This document shows, in pieces, positions 56,048 through 59,239 of a stretch of DNA of 59,239 bases. Source of the DNA: Halopiger djelfimassiliensis (lineage in GTDB: Archaea > Halobacteriota > Halobacteria > Halobacteriales > Natrialbaceae); assembly GCF_000455365.1 (NCBI RefSeq), contig NZ_HG315686.1, positions 259,288-318,526 of the forward strand, in the 5' to 3' direction. Both the position numbers and the translations under genes were made by a program. The notes beneath the pieces were generated by a model. That model ran no database searches. It was not told the DNA's origin and worked only from the letters and a program-made list of their open reading frames with translations. How positions within the stretch are numbered: position 1 is the stretch's first letter; each line of letters opens with the position of its first letter.

Positions 56048-56707
56048 TCAGACCCGAATCGGTCGGTCCCCGGAGACGCAGTCGACCCCGCGCAGCTCGA
56101 GTAGTTTGGCCGTGGATCGCCGTTCGATCGACCACGCGTGGACCTCGAGATCGACGGCAGCGGCCCGCGGGACCAGCGGCGTCGTCAGACAGCGCCAGTA
56201 GTTGGCCCCGATGACGTCGCAGTCGAGTTCGACCGCCGTCGTAACCGGCGTCTCGAGGCGGCGGCTGACCAGCAACCCCGTCGGCTGGTCCGGATCGCGG
56301 TCGCGGATCGCCCGGAGCTCGGGTGCGAGAAAGGACGTCGTGACGACCCTGTTGTCGACGTCGTCGAGCGCTGCGAGGACATCCGCGGCGACGCCGAGTT
56401 CTTTCAGTTCGAGGTTGCACTCCACGTCGGCCGGGACTGCGGCCAGCATCTCCTCGAGCGTGGGAATCCGTTCGCCGGAGTCCAGCACGGAGTGACGCTC
56501 GAGTTCCGCGAGCGTGCTGTCGCCGACGGTGCCCGTTCCGTCGGTGACGCGGTCGATCGTTTCGTCGTGGATGACGACGAGTTCGCCCGAGCCACACCGG
56601 CGGACGTCGAACTCGACGGCGTCGGCTCGATCGGCCGCGGATCGGACGGCGGCGATCGTGTTCTCGGGTGCCGTCGCGGCGAACCCACGGTGAGCGATCA
56701 GTCGCAT
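56048..56707 (-). CDS. Glycerophosphodiester phosphodiesterase
   Basis: A 219-residue GDPD-fold enzyme releasing glycerol 3-phosphate (or, in archaea, related phosphodiester products) from glycerophosphodiesters. Catalytic motifs: LIAHRGFAATAPENTIAAVR (HR and E), VEFDVRRCGSGELVVIHDET (E, D and H). It ends with the usual WSIERRSTAKLLELRGVDCV then SGDRPI. Convergent with the YjbQ gene. Confidence 0.93.
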   Translation of the reverse strand: MRLIAHRGFAATAPENTIAAVRSAADRADAVEFDVRRCGSGELVVIHDETIDRVTDGTGTVGDSTLAELERHSVLDSGERIPTLEEMLAAVPADVECNLELKELGVAADVLAALDDVDNRVVTTSFLAPELRAIRDRDPDQPTGLLVSRRLETPVTTAVELDCDVIGANYWRCLTTPLVPRAAAVDLEVHAWSIERRSTAKLLELRGVDCVSGDRPIRV

Positions 56708-56853
56708 TCAGCCGGAGTACCGCGGCGAGCGGCTTTAGCTTCTCGCCGGCCTGCGGTTTTCGATCGACCGCCGACATCGCTTCGCAAACGGCGACCTCAT
56801 ACTCCCAAACCCTTTAGCAAGTATTCTTAAACGGATTCCGTGACTAGAACGGG

Positions 56854-56922
56854 ATGAGTACACTGCCCGATGGACGACCACCGACTACCGCTGTCCCGAA
56901 CGAGGTGAGCGACCGTGAATAA
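56854..56922 (+). CDS. Possible 22-codon leader peptide before the response regulator
   Basis: ATG at 56854 opens a 22-codon frame (MSTLPDGRPPTTAVPNEVSD then RE) whose TAA stop overlaps the GTG start of the response-regulator gene (GTGAATAA). A TATA-like TATTCTTAA lies upstream (56822-56830). If real, it would couple translation of the receiver protein to its own. Evidence is limited to position. Confidence 0.3.
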   Translation: MSTLPDGRPPTTAVPNEVSDRE

Positions 56923-57364
56923 CCGCCCCGACGAACCGGTCGAGATCCTGCTCATCGAGGACAACCCGGGCGACATTCGACTCACTCGAGAGGCGTTTTC
57001 CGATCTCTCGACGGACGTGACGCTGTCGGTCTCGACCGACGGTGACGACGCCTTGGAGCTGCTCGCACGGCGCTACGCCGACGATACGGCCTCGGTTCCC
57101 GACCTCGTCCTCCTCGATCTCAACTTGCCCCGAATGAGCGGCTTCGAGTTCCTCGAGGCCGTCCAGGCGGACCCGACGCTGTCACGACTTCCGGTACTGG
57201 TGCTGACGAGTTCGAACGCCTACGAGGACGTCCTCGAGAGCTACGAACTCGCCGCGAACGCGTACCTGACGAAGCCGACCGATCCCGCGGAGTTCGCCTC
57301 GATAGCCGAAACGGTCGTGGAGTTTTGGTTCCGACAGGCTGCGCTCCCGCCGATCCCCTCGTAG
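56915..57364 (+). CDS. Receiver-domain-only response regulator
   Basis: A 149-residue single-domain response regulator of Rcp1 type. Phospho-acceptor Asp in LVLLDLNLPRMSGFEFLEA, acidic pocket in LLIEDNPGDIRLTREAF, Thr/Ser in PVLVLTSSN and Lys in NAYLTKPTDPAE. No output domain, so it likely signals by protein contact with a kinase or partner. GTG start at 56915; no histidine kinase nearby. Confidence 0.92.
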   Translation: MNNRPDEPVEILLIEDNPGDIRLTREAFSDLSTDVTLSVSTDGDDALELLARRYADDTASVPDLVLLDLNLPRMSGFEFLEAVQADPTLSRLPVLVLTSSNAYEDVLESYELAANAYLTKPTDPAEFASIAETVVEFWFRQAALPPIPS

Positions 57365-57444
57365 CCCGTCGCATCACCGATCCCACGAACGACGCGCCGG
57401 TTTCACCCCCACCATTGATCAGGCCGGACAGTACACGTTCAGGC

Positions 57445-58191
57445 ATGTCCCCGTCGACAGACGTCACGGTCGATCTCGACGGAACCGTTGCCGTGATCAC
57501 GGGCGCAAGCGGCGCGCTCGGCAGTGCCGTCGTCGATCGCTTCCTGAACGCCGGTGCGACCGTCTGCGCCGTCGACGTCGTCGAACCCGACGACGAAGAC
57601 AGCCTCCTCGAGTCAGACCCTGCCGGCGACTCGGCGGAGGGCCCTGCGTTCGAGTTCTACGAGGCCGATCTAACCGACGAGGCCGACGTCTCGGAACTCG
57701 TCTCGAGTATCGACGACGATCACGGCCGGATCGACCACTTGCTGAACATCGCCGGGACGTGGCGCGGCGGCGACCGCATCGAGGAAACCGATCTCGAGGA
57801 GTACGAACTCCTGCTTGACGTCAACCTGAAAACGGCGTTTCTCGCGTCGAAGCACGCCCTGTCACAGCTCCGTGAGACGAACGGCTCGATCGTCAGCGTC
57901 AGCGCACGCTCGTCGCTCGAGGGCGGCGAGGGCGACGGCCCGTATCGGATCTCGAAAGCGGGGGTTCGGCTGCTTACCGAGACACTCGCCGAGGAATATC
58001 GCGGTACCGTCCGGGCGAACTGCGTGATGCCGAGCGTGATCGACACGCCGGCGAACCGGGAACTCATGCCGGACGCGGACCACGACTCGTGGGTCGACCC
58101 GAGCGACATCGCGGACGTGATGGCGTTTCTCTGTAGCGACGGGGCGTCGGTGACAAGCGGCGCTGCGGTGCCGGTCTACGGCGAGGCGTAG
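57445..58191 (+). CDS. Short-chain dehydrogenase/reductase
   Basis: A 248-residue SDR. Cofactor motif VAVITGASGALGSAVVDRFL, catalytic Ser in SIVSVSARSSLEGG, and the Tyr/Lys pair in DGPYRISKAGVRLL. ATG 57445 (MSPSTDVTVDLDG) is chosen; the open frame reaches 57325. Cofactor preference and substrate unknown. Follows the response regulator but with an 80-base gap. Confidence 0.92.
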   Translation: MSPSTDVTVDLDGTVAVITGASGALGSAVVDRFLNAGATVCAVDVVEPDDEDSLLESDPAGDSAEGPAFEFYEADLTDEADVSELVSSIDDDHGRIDHLLNIAGTWRGGDRIEETDLEEYELLLDVNLKTAFLASKHALSQLRETNGSIVSVSARSSLEGGEGDGPYRISKAGVRLLTETLAEEYRGTVRANCVMPSVIDTPANRELMPDADHDSWVDPSDIADVMAFLCSDGASVTSGAAVPVYGEA

Positions 58192-58227
58192 TCAGGCGAT
58201 GCGCCCTTCGGAACCGCCGGGCTACGG

Positions 58228-58548
58228 CTACAGCCGCTCGGTTTTCGATCTGATCTCGTCGCCCTCGCGCCACTGGTAGTACCTGTATTCCGTGCCGTCG
58301 ATCACCGTCTCCGAAACGGTCGCCCGCTCCGGAACGTCCGCGGGGTACTCGTCCGGGGTCCGTTCGTCGCCGGCCGATTCGCCTGCCCGATCCGGCGCGG
58401 CACGTCTCTCCTTCCACGCGACGAGTTCGCCGAGGTAGCGTGTCACCGTACGGAGCGTTTCGGCGTCGCGGTCCTCGAGTACTTCGAGCGCTGCGAGGAG
58501 TTCCGGATCGGCGGCCGTCGGCCGGGTCGGTCGATCGGCGTCGGTCAT
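58228..58548 (-). CDS. Conserved haloarchaeal protein, function unknown
   Basis: A 106-residue acidic protein: helical segment LEDRDAETLRTVTRYLGELV near the start, a disordered middle, and a beta-rich tail VSETVIDGTEYRYYQWREGD. Comparable small proteins occur in other haloarchaea; no function recognised. Convergent with the SDR. Confidence 0.72.
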   Translation of the reverse strand: MTDADRPTRPTAADPELLAALEVLEDRDAETLRTVTRYLGELVAWKERRAAPDRAGESAGDERTPDEYPADVPERATVSETVIDGTEYRYYQWREGDEIRSKTERL

Positions 58549-58744
58549 CAGTTACGACATCGAGCCGACACGGCTAAAACCTCCGTCGATTCCCTACGGA
58601 TCGAAACTGGTCAACTGTCCGGCGGACAGGTGCCGGAACAGTACATGTGTTTTGGTGACGAACTCCATACTAGGGATCGGAATCCAATATAATCCCTATG
58701 GCTGCGTAGATTTATATGCAAGAACGGAATCGATGCTACTGACA

Positions 58745-58978
58745 ATGCAATCACAGGAGCGGTTTTCCGGCGGCCGACTCGAACCGGTACCCGAACAGCT
58801 CGACTCACCGCAGGCCAAACTCGTCTACATCTATCTCGAGGCCGCCGATGGGGCCACCGTCGACGAGTTGAGTCGGGTCCTGACGATGAAAAAGATCGAC
58901 ATTCTGAGCGTGTTGAACACACTGACGAGCGCCGAACTCGTCGAGAACGCCGGAGAGTCGTACGTCGTCGCCGAATAA
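58745..58978 (+). CDS. Small winged-helix protein
   Basis: A 77-residue protein (MQSQERFSGG...) with a short winged-helix core: SPQAKLVYIYLEAADGATVD, ELSRVLTMKKIDILSVLNTL and TSAELVENAGESYVVAE, similar to MarR-type HTH domains. A TATA-like TTTATATG at 58711-58718 suggests a transcript starting close to ATG 58745; ATG 58733 is an alternative. Role unknown; adjacent to glutamine synthetase, which it may regulate. Confidence 0.75.
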   Translation: MQSQERFSGGRLEPVPEQLDSPQAKLVYIYLEAADGATVDELSRVLTMKKIDILSVLNTLTSAELVENAGESYVVAE

Positions 58979-59103
58979 TCGGTCCGTTCTACGCATCGGT
59001 CGGGAACTCCCGCTCGAGCCACTGCGTTCCTTCGTGAGAACGCGACCGACGATAGCACCGGCAAAACGATCGATACGCCGCCTCTCGGAACGCCCCGAGA
59101 CTG

Positions 59104-59239
59104 TTAGAAGGTTTCGAGGTAGCGGTCGAGTTCCCACTGGGAGACGTCGACGAGGTACTCCTCGAACTCCCGGCGTTTGGCTTCGACGAACTTCGGCGCG
59201 ACGTGGTCACCCAAGGCGTCGTAGACGATTTCGTCGTTC
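59104..59239 (-). CDS. glnA: Glutamine synthetase, C-terminal end (partial)
   Basis: The last 45 codons, ending [20 protein letters not shown], match the C-terminus of haloarchaeal glutamine synthetase, which makes glutamine from glutamate and ammonia. The gene runs out of the window at 59239, so its start and active site are not visible. Convergent with the small winged-helix protein; recognition rests on the distinctive tail. Confidence 0.8.
   Translation of the reverse strand, partial: NDEIVYDALGDHVAPKFVEAKRREFEEYLVDVSQWELDRYLETF

Noticed and set aside
1-59239. CRISPR arrays, rRNA genes and integrase/attachment sites
   Set aside because: No regularly spaced repeats, rRNA signatures, tyrosine recombinase or flanking direct repeats were found by reading both strands.

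Overview
The window is chromosomal DNA of an extremely halophilic archaeon (class Halobacteria, plausibly a Natrialba/Haloterrigena/Natrinema-type genus; the genus is inference). Evidence: high GC with strong G/C third positions, acidic Asp/Glu-rich proteins, twin-arginine signals on most exported proteins, TATA boxes about 25 bases before start codons (leaderless mRNAs), an archaeal proteasome beta subunit, archaeal UPF0179 and UPF0212 proteins and eIF-2B-like factors. No rRNA, tRNA or CRISPR array was recognised.

Layout. 1-1010: hairpin-rich non-coding DNA, then a MarR-type antitoxin gene beside a decayed MazF/PemK-like toxin. 1111-4327: a phasin-like coiled-coil protein with a helix-hairpin-helix tail, an Mrp/ApbC iron-sulfur carrier ATPase and small proteins. 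4415-10610: histidine utilisation (hutU-hutG-hutI, no hutH), a divergent bacterioopsin-activator-type regulator and a YjiH-type membrane protein. 10911-12470: a TnpB (IS1341-type) element that has removed the start of a Tat-exported subtilase. 13907-21117: housekeeping and metabolic genes (eIF-2B-like, ThuA and Gfo/Idh/MocA divergent pair, proteasome psmB, UPF0212, XRE-CBS regulator, aldo/keto reductase, thioredoxin). 21118-24850: an accessory patch with lower GC, gene fragments, TnpB-element ends and a methyltransferase. 24853-35901: exported and redox proteins (M14 carboxypeptidase, CHRD protein, dihydrolipoyl-dehydrogenase-like flavoprotein, DsrE-like, cupredoxin-tailed protein, SDR plus DCC pair, GH15 glucanase/trehalase, a regulator). 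36039-44589: aldo/keto reductase, penicillin acylase with a small membrane partner, and a three-gene ABC-2 exporter in which one permease is fused to a PrsW-type protease domain, then an HxlR regulator. 44690-44850: a candidate structured RNA. 45219-54461: UPF0179, a DUF5820-like protein, and the conserved prkA-prkA2-yhbH(DUF444)-spoVR stress operon. 54529-59239: HEAT-repeat protein, YjbQ, glycerophosphodiesterase, receiver-only response regulator, SDR, small regulators, and the C-terminus of glutamine synthetase.

How the parts fit. The hut genes turn urocanate into glutamate and formamide; their divergent regulator and the neighbouring transporter-like gene form a plausible histidine or urocanate regulon whose ammonia-lyase lies elsewhere. 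The prkA-yhbH-spoVR genes overlap or abut and are surely one operon. At least six short hairpins resembling TnpB-element ends are scattered through the window, several at gene edges, so this element family has repeatedly landed here and left scars.
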